NCBI GenBank assembly: GCA_039182715.1
Contig: JBCDBY010000089.1
Location: forward strand, 1 to 14,993
Reading direction: 5' to 3'
DNA length: 14,993 nt
DNA from: JBCDBY01 sp039182715
Lineage (GTDB): Bacteria > Planctomycetota > PLA2
Positions 6,570 through 13,833 of the stretch are shown here, piece by piece. A model generated the notes under the pieces. It was not told the origin of the DNA. It was given only the letters and a program-made list of their open reading frames with translations, and ran no database searches. Position 1 is the first letter of the stretch; each line of letters opens with the position of its first letter. A program made the translations under genes and the position numbers.

Positions 6570-9146
6570 TCAGGGCTTTTTGAGGGTGACCGTGGTGGTT
6601 TCGCCGTTGCGGATCTCGATGCGCTGGCGGAGGAGGATGCGTGCCTCTTCGTCCGGACCCGCCTTCAGCTCGATCACGTAGGCGCCGGGGGCGATTCGGT
6701 GCTCGAAGCGGCTGTCCGCGTCCAGATGGAGCCAGGCGCCACGCTCGTTCGATCCCTCCGGGAAACAGCGCAGGCACCACTCCTCCACGACGGCGGGACG
6801 GCCGGTTCGGTCGACGACCCGGCCCGCGAGCCGTCCGCCCCGCGAGAGGGTGAAGACCCTCGGCTTGCCGAGCGCGAGCGAGCCCGTCAGGGGAAGTCCG
6901 TGACCCACGTAGCCTTCGGCGTGGATCTCGAGCCGCGTCACGGAGTCCGGCAGCCTGGGCAACGAGAATCGGCCGGCATCGTCCGCAACGGTCTCGCGCG
7001 AGAACTGAGGGCCGTACACCGTCACCTCGGCGGCCGGCACCGCGGAGCCGGCTTCGTCGATGACGCGCCCCTTCATCGTCCGACCGACGTCGAACGCGAG
7101 CCTGCCGAGGTGGCGCGACTCCCCGGCCGACAGGGGCGGGAGCCGATGGACCTGAGGTGCGAAGCCTGTCGGCTCCAGCAGAAGAAGAAGCGGCGCGTCG
7201 ATCGGAACGCACCGAATGCGTACGAGCCCGTCCTTTCGCTCGATGGAGAAGGGATGGAGCAGTGCCCCGTTCAGCGACGCCCGCATGAGTTCCCAATCAT
7301 CGGGCGCCTCGAAGGCGACCGTCGCCTCGGGCGGCATCGAGACCCGGACTTCGCTTCCGCCCGGCTGCACGCCGGCCATGCGAGCGGGGGAATGGAGCCC
7401 GGCCCCGGGATCGCGGCGATCGGGGCAACGAGCGTAAAGCGTGCCGGTCATCCTTCTCAATCCCTTGATGCGAAACCGTCCCCGCTCGTCGCTCGTCGCC
7501 ATGCCCCAGGTTCGTCGTTTGCGATCCCGCGCGGAGAACGAGACATCGATGCCGGAGATCGGAGTCCCGGCTTCGTCGACGACGATGCCTTCGAGGACCT
7601 GCCCGGCGTCCATTTCGACGTGCATGTGGACGGACTGACCGGCGTCGAGATGCAGCGGCGCACGCCAGTCGACGAATCCGCTCGCCTCGATCTCGAGTTC
7701 ATAGCTTCCGGGCGGCACGTCCTCGATCACGAGCGTATCGCATCCCTCCACGCGCTCCAGCCTGCGGTCGAACCACGCTACGCGTCGCTTCGTCCCGCTG
7801 AGGCGACCCTCGACGGGCCCGCCGAACTTGCCGCGAGCGGAAGTCAGATCGACCCGCAGCGTCGCCCCCGTCTCGACCCGGAGGTCGTGGCGGGCGACGG
7901 CCCCCGCCTCCCGCAGTCGGACATCGCGCAATCGAGCTTCCCCGGTCCGCGGGCCGAACGCCACGAGGGTGTAGGTCTCCGGGGTTTCGAGTCCGCGAAT
8001 CGCGTAGCGTCCGTTCGCATCCGACTCGGCGTGCGCGCGCCAGAGATTGTCGAACGGATAGTTGAACCACGAGTCGTCGCGTCCCCCAGGGCGTGTGATG
8101 AACTCGGCCCAGAGCTCGTCCGCGGCAAACACGAGCGCGCCGCCGAGCGGGCCACCGTCCGAACCGGTGACGCGTCCCTCGAGGCGAGCACCCCGGCCCA
8201 GCTCAATGACCGGGAGCCGGGGCCCATCCACAATCGTCTCCACCGGGCCGAATCCCGGCGCGTTCACGACGACGCAGATCGGCCGGGCGTCGCCCAGACC
8301 CGCCAGCGTGAAACGCCCTCCGGCATCGGTCTTCCGTTCGATGTCGAGGGGTTTGGGATGGTCCCCAATCGTCGTCACACCAACGCGCGCGCCGGCGATG
8401 GGGAATCCCGTTTCCGCATCGACGACTCGACCGTCCGTCGGCACGCCGGGAACGAGATCGACCGGGACGTCGTACTCCGACTCGATGAGACCGAAGTGCG
8501 TCTGGAACCCTGGCTTTCGCACCACGAACTGCAGGTACCCACCCGCTCCGGTCAACTCGACGACGCCGCGGCGATCGGTGGTGCCCGACGTCCGCGGTTC
8601 GCCGATGCGAACCACGGCACCGGACAGCGGCGCTCCGTCGGATCGAATGATGAACCGAATCTGCCGATCCGGAGCCGACTCCTCTGCTTCCGCCCTGTCG
8701 GCATCCGGCGCCTCGGCGACCGACTCGTCGAAACGCGGCGCAGCGGTTTCGGTCGCCGTCGAACGCGGGATCGAGGCTCGGTCGGGTTGCTGGAGGATCC
8801 ACTTCCAGCAGAGAATCCCGCCAAGCAGAACGAACCCGAGAACGAGCCACCGCACGGGGGCGATTCTAGGCCACGCGCGACGCCTGCAGCGGACGACGAT
8901 CTCGTTCCGCTTCTCCGGAAAGTTCAGATCCTCGGGCATGAGAAAGCCGATCGACTCGCTCGCGCGCTGCTTGCGCCTCTGCTCGCGCCACTCCTTCTGC
9001 CACAACGCGACGGTCATGGCGAGCGATGCCCGAGCACGCTTGAGGAGGTCCTCAGCTTTCGGGCGACGAGGCGATCGATCGAAAGCCTTCCTCGCCCAGG
9101 ACGCCGCCCGGTCGAACTCTCCGCGGGCGAGGGTATCCGCAGCCAT
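6570..9146 (-). CDS. Unit B: TPR-like cytosolic part fused to membrane helix and chain of carboxypeptidase-regulatory-like beta modules
   Basis: 858 residues. Residues 1-45 form a TPR-like helical pair (ARGEFDRAASWARKAFDRSP), followed by a charged helix and the motif MPEDLNFPEKRNEI (70-83). After RCRRRAWPRIAPVR comes one membrane helix (about 101-117); the basic side is N-terminal, so the C-terminal part should be outside the cytoplasm. From about 162 to 850 there are roughly seven beta-sandwich units with the G-x-V-x-D-x-x-G-x-P-x-x-G-A signature of carboxypeptidase-regulatory-like domains (for example at 238, 323, 518, 691 and 774). Such modules are adhesive or structural; no catalytic site is seen. 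ATG 9146 is the first standard start but has no Shine-Dalgarno, and homology to unit A continues upstream of it. GTG at 8853-8855, preceded by TAGAAT, is a real alternative start and would give 761 residues, equivalent to the separate unit A protein. Confidence 0.82.
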   Translation of the reverse strand: MAADTLARGEFDRAASWARKAFDRSPRRPKAEDLLKRARASLAMTVALWQKEWREQRRKQRASESIGFLMPEDLNFPEKRNEIVVRCRRRAWPRIAPVRWLVLGFVLLGGILCWKWILQQPDRASIPRSTATETAAPRFDESVAEAPDADRAEAEESAPDRQIRFIIRSDGAPLSGAVVRIGEPRTSGTTDRRGVVELTGAGGYLQFVVRKPGFQTHFGLIESEYDVPVDLVPGVPTDGRVVDAETGFPIAGARVGVTTIGDHPKPLDIERKTDAGGRFTLAGLGDARPICVVVNAPGFGPVETIVDGPRLPVIELGRGARLEGRVTGSDGGPLGGALVFAADELWAEFITRPGGRDDSWFNYPFDNLWRAHAESDANGRYAIRGLETPETYTLVAFGPRTGEARLRDVRLREAGAVARHDLRVETGATLRVDLTSARGKFGGPVEGRLSGTKRRVAWFDRRLERVEGCDTLVIEDVPPGSYELEIEASGFVDWRAPLHLDAGQSVHMHVEMDAGQVLEGIVVDEAGTPISGIDVSFSARDRKRRTWGMATSDERGRFRIKGLRRMTGTLYARCPDRRDPGAGLHSPARMAGVQPGGSEVRVSMPPEATVAFEAPDDWELMRASLNGALLHPFSIERKDGLVRIRCVPIDAPLLLLLEPTGFAPQVHRLPPLSAGESRHLGRLAFDVGRTMKGRVIDEAGSAVPAAEVTVYGPQFSRETVADDAGRFSLPRLPDSVTRLEIHAEGYVGHGLPLTGSLALGKPRVFTLSRGGRLAGRVVDRTGRPAVVEEWCLRCFPEGSNERGAWLHLDADSRFEHRIAPGAYVIELKAGPDEEARILLRQRIEIRNGETTTVTLKKP
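8863..8868 (-). promoter_or_regulatory. Candidate -10 hexamer inside unit B, before GTG 8855
   Basis: TAGAAT lies 7 nt before an in-frame GTG (8853-8855) at the same place where unit A has TAGGAT 7 nt before its GTG start. If used, a leaderless transcript would give the beta-module protein without the TPR-like part. The hexamer also falls within coding sequence, so it may be incidental. Confidence 0.35.
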
Positions 9147-9193
9147 CTGGACCGAGAGGCGTACGCGCCTCGCCTCCTTCGGGCTCAGGACGC

Positions 9194-9226
9194 GCCGACT
9201 TGCGGCCGACTTGCGGCCGACTTCGC
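9194..9226. repeat. 11-bp tandem repeat upstream of unit B
   Basis: GCCGACTTGCG at 9194-9204 and 9205-9215 (identical), then GCCGACTTCGC at 9216-9226 (first 8 bases identical). Because 11 is not a multiple of three, each gain or loss changes the frame linking upstream sequence to unit B. The array sits where similarity to unit A stops. Confidence 0.8.
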
Positions 9227-9314
9227 GGCATCGGACGTCGCGACAGGCGCACCAATCTTCGGGCCCGTGACGCAGCGCTCATGCCACGACGAGGGGTCGT
9301 ACCGGCACTGTCTG

Positions 9315-9340
9315 GAGGGCCACGGGCTGGGGGCCCGGGG
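9315..9340. repeat. G-run element after unit A
   Basis: On the plus strand four G-runs (GGG, GGG, GGGGG, GGGG) separated by CCAC, CT and CCC, about 10 bp beyond the unit A stop. It resembles the element after unit B and shares with it a downstream CCAGACA on the minus strand, so the duplicated segment probably includes this 3' flank. Confidence 0.55.
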
Positions 9341-9349
9341 CTCGCCCGA

Positions 9350-11665
9350 TCACGGTTTTTGGACGGTCAGGCGGGTGGTTTGGCCGTTCCGGATCTCCAC
9401 CCGGCGGCGAAATACGATGCGCGCGTCCTCCTCGTCGCTGTCCCGCAGTTCCACGATGTAGAACCCCGGGACGAGCCGGATCCGGAAACGCCCGGACGCA
9501 TCCACGCGCGGCCTAGGCTCCTGACCGCTCTCTTCCCGCCGGCAGCGGAGATGGCCCTCCTCGACGAGGACCGGACTCCCGACGGCATCGACGACCTCGC
9601 CCGTCAGGATGCCGCCACGTGCAAGCACCAGTGTGATGCCGGCCTCCCCATGACCGACCTCCCACGATCCGCGGGCCTCGATGTACCCCCGCGACGTCGC
9701 GACGACTTCCGAGACGCTCCGGGGCTGGTGAGGAATTCGAAACTCACCGTTCGCGTCGGCGCGGTCCCAATCGGACGAGTCGGGCCCGAGCCCCCGCACC
9801 GAGTCGGGCCCGAGCGCCTGCACCGAGGCGTGCCCGACGGCAACACCGCTCTCGTCCACGACTCGTCCCCAGACCGTGCGGCCCTCGGAGAGTCGGAACT
9901 CTCCAAGGTCGCGCGCCTCCCCCTCCCTCAAGGGAGCAAGGATCCGGGTCGCGGGTGCGCGACCGGGACACCTCACGAGAAGTTTCATGCGGCGGCCGAG
10001 TGCAAGGTGGCCGATCCGATACCGCCCTGCACCGAGCCGTTCCACGCTCGCTTGACCGAGACGCCCGTCGATCAGGAACATCATGTGCTTGTGGTCGGGC
10101 ACGACGGTGCAGGTCACCGAAGCCTCGTCGGGCAAGACGAGCCGGTACGGAGGTCCGTCCGGTCGTGCGCCCTCGACCTCGATCGGGGAGTACCGCTCCC
10201 CGTTCTTCACAAGCTCTCCGCGGAAGCTGAGCCCCACGCGGGCTCGCAGGAGTCCCGTCTTGTTTTCGAGGCCCGCGATCCGAAATCGCCCCGCCGACGT
10301 CGTGATTGCTCGTCCGGACGGGATCTTGAACCGGAGATCGCCCGAGCCCGTCATGAACTCGACCGGGACGTTCGGCACCGGGTGGCCACGCCGATCCACG
10401 ACGACGCCCGCGATCGAGCTGCCGCGATCCAGACTCGCCTTCACCATGCGCTGCTCACCCGGGGCGAGCGTCAGCTCTTCGTACCACCACCGATACCCCT
10501 CGACGGAGACGGAGACACGGTATCGACCCGGGACAAGGTCCGCCGCTTCATACGACGTACGCCCCCGTTCATCCACCCACTCATCGCGCCAGTACGTGCG
10601 ACGCTCGATCCCGCGCACGCGGAAACGAACGGGCCCGTCCCCCGCATCGAGTTCCGTGGCCAGCTCAATCCGGATCGACGCGGGCGACCGGAGCTGCAGG
10701 TCGTGTCGCAAACGGGTCTCGTTTTCGAGGAACCGAATCAACGGGATCCGCGCCTCGCCCTGCTCCGGCCCAAACGCCACCAGGTAGTAGAAGACTTCGG
10801 GCCGGAGCCCCCGCACGGCGTAGTGGCCCCGCTCGTCGGTGACGGCGAACGTGCGCTGCAGATGCTGAATTGCTTCGAAATGTCCTCCCCGGCGCACCCA
10901 CGCATCGCGTTCGAGCCACATGTCCGCGTCATACCCCGTCTCGACGGCGACGACGGCCCTCGGGAGCGGACGGCCGTCCGGGCCGCTGATCTGGCCCTCG
11001 ATCCGGCAGCCGGATCCGAGGACGATCTCCGGCAAGGCATCCCCGGTCACTTCGACCGATGCCGGCACGAACCCCGGCGCATGCACCTGTACGCGAGCAC
11101 CCTCCAACGGAAACGCGCCGGAAACGAGGAACTCCCCGTTGCCGTCCGTGCGGAGAATTGCGTCGAGCGGAATCGGACTCGGCCCGCGCGTGAACACGCC
11201 CACGCGCGCACCCACGACGGCCCGTCTGCTCCCGGCCTCCACGACACGACCGCGCACCGGCACCGAGGAGACCAACTGCACCTCGACCCGGTCGCCTTCC
11301 CACTCCGAGTCGACGACGGTCCGGTAGCCGGCCTTCCGGACCCAGTAGTCGCTCCCTTCCTCGAATCCCCCGAGAGTGACGAGCCCCTCAGCGTCGGTCT
11401 CGCCGGCGTCGTCGGTCTGCAGAATGCGAACTTCGGCGCCCGCGACCGGATGGCCGTCCGCGGTCACTCGAAATCGGATTCGGATCGGGGTCTCGACGGC
11501 CTCCTCGGCGGGGATGCCTTCAAGGGGAGCGACCGCAGCAGGCGCGGGGTCGGCGGGCAGGACGGCATCCCGGTCGATGTGGGACGACCGCTCCGTCGCT
11601 TCTGAGCCGGACCACCACCAGGCACCGAGTGCTATCACGACCAATGCCGGGAGGATCCACCGCAC
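9350..11665 (-). CDS. Unit A: membrane-anchored chain of carboxypeptidase-regulatory-like beta modules
   Basis: 771 residues from GTG 11663-11665. An N-terminal membrane helix or uncleaved signal (MRWILPALVVIALGAWWW, 1-18) is followed by a low-complexity Ala/Pro/Glu linker (19-60). About seven beta-sandwich repeats follow with G-x-V-x-D/E...G-A-x-V signatures (for example at 64, 138, 223, 419, 599 and 689), ending in VEIRNGQTTRLTVQKP. It aligns over its whole length with residues 98-858 of unit B; the last domain reads VEIRNGQTT against IEIRNGETT. These modules are typical of large exported structural or surface proteins; I see no protease or hydrolase motif. The gene follows the 170-residue TPR-like gene, 30 nt after its stop and in the same frame. 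There is no Shine-Dalgarno; TAGGAT lies 7 nt upstream. A 24-bp duplication encodes a second LGPDS near residue 620. Confidence 0.85.
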   Translation of the reverse strand: MRWILPALVVIALGAWWWSGSEATERSSHIDRDAVLPADPAPAAVAPLEGIPAEEAVETPIRIRFRVTADGHPVAGAEVRILQTDDAGETDAEGLVTLGGFEEGSDYWVRKAGYRTVVDSEWEGDRVEVQLVSSVPVRGRVVEAGSRRAVVGARVGVFTRGPSPIPLDAILRTDGNGEFLVSGAFPLEGARVQVHAPGFVPASVEVTGDALPEIVLGSGCRIEGQISGPDGRPLPRAVVAVETGYDADMWLERDAWVRRGGHFEAIQHLQRTFAVTDERGHYAVRGLRPEVFYYLVAFGPEQGEARIPLIRFLENETRLRHDLQLRSPASIRIELATELDAGDGPVRFRVRGIERRTYWRDEWVDERGRTSYEAADLVPGRYRVSVSVEGYRWWYEELTLAPGEQRMVKASLDRGSSIAGVVVDRRGHPVPNVPVEFMTGSGDLRFKIPSGRAITTSAGRFRIAGLENKTGLLRARVGLSFRGELVKNGERYSPIEVEGARPDGPPYRLVLPDEASVTCTVVPDHKHMMFLIDGRLGQASVERLGAGRYRIGHLALGRRMKLLVRCPGRAPATRILAPLREGEARDLGEFRLSEGRTVWGRVVDESGVAVGHASVQALGPDSVRGLGPDSSDWDRADANGEFRIPHQPRSVSEVVATSRGYIEARGSWEVGHGEAGITLVLARGGILTGEVVDAVGSPVLVEEGHLRCRREESGQEPRPRVDASGRFRIRLVPGFYIVELRDSDEEDARIVFRRRVEIRNGQTTRLTVQKP
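9776..9823. repeat. 24-bp tandem duplication in unit A
   Basis: 9776-9799 and 9800-9823 are two copies of a 24-bp unit beginning CGAGTCGGGCCCGAGC, differing at two positions. It encodes LGPDSVRG then LGPDSSDW (residues 618-633). The corresponding place in unit B (VTVYGPQFSRETV) has no duplication, so it arose after the two units diverged. Confidence 0.85.
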
Positions 11666-11672
11666 GCAACAG

Positions 11673-11678
11673 ATCCTA
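11673..11678 (-). promoter_or_regulatory. Candidate -10 hexamer before the unit A beta-module GTG
   Basis: TAGGAT lies 7 nt before GTG 11665, with CTGACG (TGAC core) 15 bp further upstream as a weak -35. There is no Shine-Dalgarno, so a leaderless transcript is possible. The same spacing is kept in unit B. Confidence 0.35.
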
Positions 11679-11695
11679 CGCCACGCACGACACCG

Positions 11696-12208
11696 TCAGG
11701 GGACGGCGATCTCGTTCCAGTTCTCGGGGAAGCTCGTGATCTCGGGCATGGGCGTGATGTCGTACTCCAGCCGCTCTCTGATGGTGCGCCACTCGCGATC
11801 GATCTCTTCCATCGAACGGGATCGACGATTCCGAGCCCGATCGAGAGCCTCCCGTGCTTCCCGGTGTTCGGGGCTCAGGGCGAGCGCCTTGCGGGCCTGC
11901 GACGCGGCGAGGTCGAACTCCCCGCGGTCGAGGGCGTCCCATGCCATCCGCACCCACAGGCTCACGCGTCTCGCTTCACGGCGGGTCAGCTTGCGCCGAC
12001 GGGGCTTCAGGCGCGGCCCCCCGTCCTCCGCGACCTGCACACCGTCGATCGAAGCCGCACGAGGACGCCATGCACGCGAGGAAATCTCGTACGGGTGATG
12101 CGGCAACCCACGCCCCACCGAACGCGCCGCCCGGACCGGAGACGGCGGCGGATCCTCAATCAGCCAAAGGCCCAACACGAAGAGCATCGGAACCACGAGC
12201 AGCCGCAC
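11696..12208 (-). CDS. Unit A: small membrane protein with TPR-like helical pair
   Basis: 170 residues from GTG 12206-12208. A hydrophobic N-terminal segment (RLLVVPMLFVLGLWLIE, 2-18) is an anchor or signal. A basic, probably disordered region follows (20-80). A TPR-like pair lies at about 82-126 (ALDRGEFDLAASQARKALAL), then a charged helix (128-147), and it ends with MPEITSFPENWNEIAVP. The last part matches unit B residues 1-85, including the MPE..-FPE..NEI motif that I do not recognise from a named family. The stop is a single TGA (11696-11698); the next 30 nt are open and in frame with the following GTG gene. TAGCTT lies 6 nt before the GTG and no Shine-Dalgarno is visible. The function is unknown; the pairing suggests it works with the beta-module protein. 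Confidence 0.75.
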   Translation of the reverse strand: MRLLVVPMLFVLGLWLIEDPPPSPVRAARSVGRGLPHHPYEISSRAWRPRAASIDGVQVAEDGGPRLKPRRRKLTRREARRVSLWVRMAWDALDRGEFDLAASQARKALALSPEHREAREALDRARNRRSRSMEEIDREWRTIRERLEYDITPMPEITSFPENWNEIAVP

Positions 12209-12214
12209 ACACGG

Positions 12215-12220
12215 AAGCTA
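12215..12220 (-). promoter_or_regulatory. Candidate -10 hexamer before the TPR-like gene
   Basis: TAGCTT lies 6 nt before GTG 12208 in a GGCGTAG context that is also seen before the unit A beta-module gene (GGCGTAGGAT). This suggests a reused leaderless-type start. No clear -35 is present. Confidence 0.35.
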
Positions 12221-12246
12221 CGCCGCGCGCGTCGCGGCCACGTCAC

Positions 12247-12264
12247 CGAGCGCCCCGGCGCTCG
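12247..12264 (-). terminator. Possible terminator hairpin after scpB
   Basis: CGAGCGC (12247-12253) pairs with GCGCTCG (12258-12264) around a CCCG loop, 16 bp beyond the scpB stop. There is no T-run after it on the minus strand (GTGACGTGG), so termination would be inefficient or Rho-assisted. It separates scpB from the TPR-like gene. Confidence 0.35.
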
Positions 12265-12279
12265 ATCGTCCCTAGCCAG

Positions 12280-12897
12280 CTACGCGTCGAGGCTTGCCGG
12301 CAGATCCCGGATGCTTGCCAAACCGAACCGGTCGAGGAAGCTCTTCGTCGTGCCGTAGAGCAGCGCGCGACCCAAGCCGTCGTCGCGGCCGGCGACCTTG
12401 ACGAGTTCGAGCTCGAGCAGGTGGCGCAGGATCGGGCCGACGCCAACGCCGCGGATGCGCTCGATTTCGGCGCGGCCGACGGGCTGCTTGTAGGCGATGA
12501 CGGCGAGCGTTTCGAGGGCGGCGGGGCTCAGGCGGTCGGCCGCCTTCTTGCCGTGCAGGACCGCCAGCGTGTCGGCGTACTCCGGGTTGGAGAGCATGCG
12601 CCAGCCGCCGGCGATTTCCACGAGGTGGATGCCGCTCGTCGCGCCGCCGTACTTCTCCTGCAGTCTCACGAGAGCCGCCTGGACGTCCGCCTTCTCCGCG
12701 CCGACCGTCTCGGCCAGCCGTGCGATGGGCACCGGCTCGCGCGCGACGAAGAGCACCGCCTCGAGCGGCGCCAGCAGCAGGGTGACGTCGACGGGCGCAC
12801 TCTTCTTCGACGCCTTTTTCTGCTTCTTCTTCGGAGCCGGCTGCTCTTCCGCAGTTTCCGTGGCGGGTTCGGTTTCGGGATCGGATCGCTGGATCAT
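12280..12897 (-). CDS. scpB: Segregation and condensation protein B
   Basis: 205 residues. ScpB forms the winged-helix kleisin-binding dimer of the Smc-ScpAB condensin that compacts and segregates chromosomes. The two winged-helix domains are clear: LLAPLEAVLFVAREPVPIARL (41-61) opens the first, and SPAALETLAVIAYKQPVG (124-141) with RAEIERIRGVGV the second. The C-terminal LLYGTTKSFLDRFGLASIRDLP (179-200) is the family ending. Residues 1-36 form an acidic then Lys-rich extension (APKKKQKKASKKS) of a kind common in high-GC ScpBs. The ATG is preceded by GAGGGG at 8 nt, which overlaps the stop codon of the parvulin gene, so translation may be coupled. scpA is not next to it, which is less usual. 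Confidence 0.95.
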   Translation of the reverse strand: MIQRSDPETEPATETAEEQPAPKKKQKKASKKSAPVDVTLLLAPLEAVLFVAREPVPIARLAETVGAEKADVQAALVRLQEKYGGATSGIHLVEIAGGWRMLSNPEYADTLAVLHGKKAADRLSPAALETLAVIAYKQPVGRAEIERIRGVGVGPILRHLLELELVKVAGRDDGLGRALLYGTTKSFLDRFGLASIRDLPASLDA

Positions 12898-12905
12898 CAG
12901 GGGTG

Positions 12906-12911
12906 CCCCTC
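12906..12911 (-). promoter_or_regulatory. Ribosome binding site of scpB, overlapping the parvulin stop
   Basis: GAGGGG 8 nt before the scpB ATG shares bases with the TGA of the parvulin gene. It lies in a small inverted repeat (AGGGG...CCCCT, 12899-12910), so ribosomes finishing the parvulin gene could expose it. Confidence 0.45.
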
Positions 12912-13833
12912 AGGGCGTTTCGGCGGCATCGCGCGTCGCCGGCAGGAATCCATGGCGCTCCTGCATGCGACGCCTCCAATCCACGTATTCTCTCACGCTG
13001 ACCGGACGCTTCTCAAGGTCGGGTTCGATCGTCGCCGACAACGCGCGGTACGGCTCGTCGCGCCCGTCGCGTTTTCCCTCGATCCGGTAGAAGCGATAGA
13101 AGACCTGCTGGTCGGCCGTGCGCGGGAAGGGGCCCAGCTGCGACGACGCCTCGGCGCGGAAGAGCTCACGCGCCATCTTCGGATCGTCGAAGTCGCCCTC
13201 GATGCGCCAATGCCCCAACCGTCCACCGGCCGGCGCCGTCTGGTGCTTCGACAGCGCGCGCGCGACGGTCGCGAAGGGCTCGCCCGCCGCCAGCCGCTCC
13301 TGCACCTGCTTCACGCTCGCCTCGTCCTCGACCACGATGATCGACACGTCGATCGCGTTGCGCCGCCGCTGCTCGAAGCGGATGAGCCGGTCCTGCAGCA
13401 GCTCCACCTCGATCTGCACGCGCAGGAAGGTGCGGAACTCCTCCGGCGTGAGGCCCAGCGTGCGCTCCAGCCAGTCCCCGGCCGGGACGGCGGGCGCCCC
13501 GCCTTCGGTCGTCGCGCGGGCCAGCCGCTGCTCGAAGCCGACGTAGCGCGCGCTCGTGCGACGCTCCACGATCGCCACCGGCACGTCGACACGCAGCTGC
13601 GCCGCCTCGCTCCGCGTGATGCGATCGACGATCATCGCGTCGAGCGTGCGGGAGAAGGTCAGCGCGTCCCGCGTGCGCAGGAAGCGCGCCATGTCGCCGT
13701 AGGTGATCGGCTCGCCGTCGACCCAACCGATGGCAAGATCGGTCGGGGCGCGCTCCGACGGCCACGGATCCGCGCTCTCGTCCACCGTCGCGCAGGCCGC
13801 GCACAACAGCAGCGGGACAAGAGCCGGTCTCAC
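12910..13833 (-). CDS. Parvulin-type peptidyl-prolyl isomerase (SurA/PrsA-like), probable lipoprotein
   Basis: 307 residues from GTG 13831-13833, which overlaps the previous stop as GTGA. MRPALVPLLLCAAC is a short signal with possible lipid-attachment cysteines C11 or C14. The N-terminal chaperone-like part (33-155) starts IGWVDGEPITYGDMARFLR, the usual opening of SurA/PrsA proteins. A parvulin rotamase spans about 160-253: VSIIVVEDEASVKQVQERL, GEPFATVARALSKH, GGRLGHW (203-209), a QLGPF-type strand and VFYRFYRIEGK. The GGxLGxW core is present. It should help fold exported proteins in the periplasm. The frame remains open rightward to 14214, but that part overlaps the preceding gene out of frame and is Arg-rich, so I reject it. 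It lies 12 nt upstream of scpB, with which it is probably co-transcribed. Confidence 0.88.
   Translation of the reverse strand: MRPALVPLLLCAACATVDESADPWPSERAPTDLAIGWVDGEPITYGDMARFLRTRDALTFSRTLDAMIVDRITRSEAAQLRVDVPVAIVERRTSARYVGFEQRLARATTEGGAPAVPAGDWLERTLGLTPEEFRTFLRVQIEVELLQDRLIRFEQRRRNAIDVSIIVVEDEASVKQVQERLAAGEPFATVARALSKHQTAPAGGRLGHWRIEGDFDDPKMARELFRAEASSQLGPFPRTADQQVFYRFYRIEGKRDGRDEPYRALSATIEPDLEKRPVSVREYVDWRRRMQERHGFLPATRDAAETP

Larger units (their letters stand above)
9147..9349. other. 203-bp region between the paralogous units
   Basis: No gene of its own that I can support. On the minus strand the unit B frame stays open upstream of its ATG to a TGA at 9279-9281 and has no ATG, GTG or TTG in that stretch. 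Codons from about 9194 down still resemble the unit A small gene (SRRVLSPKEARRVRLSVQ against RRRKLTRREARRVSLWVR). The region also holds an 11-bp tandem repeat and the G-run element after unit A. An ATG at 9280-9282 starts a 76-codon frame without recognisable content. Confidence 0.6.

Noticed and set aside
6459..9461. A 1000-codon open frame on the plus strand opposite unit B
   Set aside because: It is the antisense shadow of a GC-rich gene. The minus-strand frame has a membrane helix and repeated beta-module signatures, whereas this translation has no domains and an Arg/Pro/His-rich composition.
9200..11605. An 801-codon open frame on the plus strand opposite unit A
   Set aside because: Same antisense effect; no recognisable domain, and the minus-strand gene is clearly supported by its paralogue.
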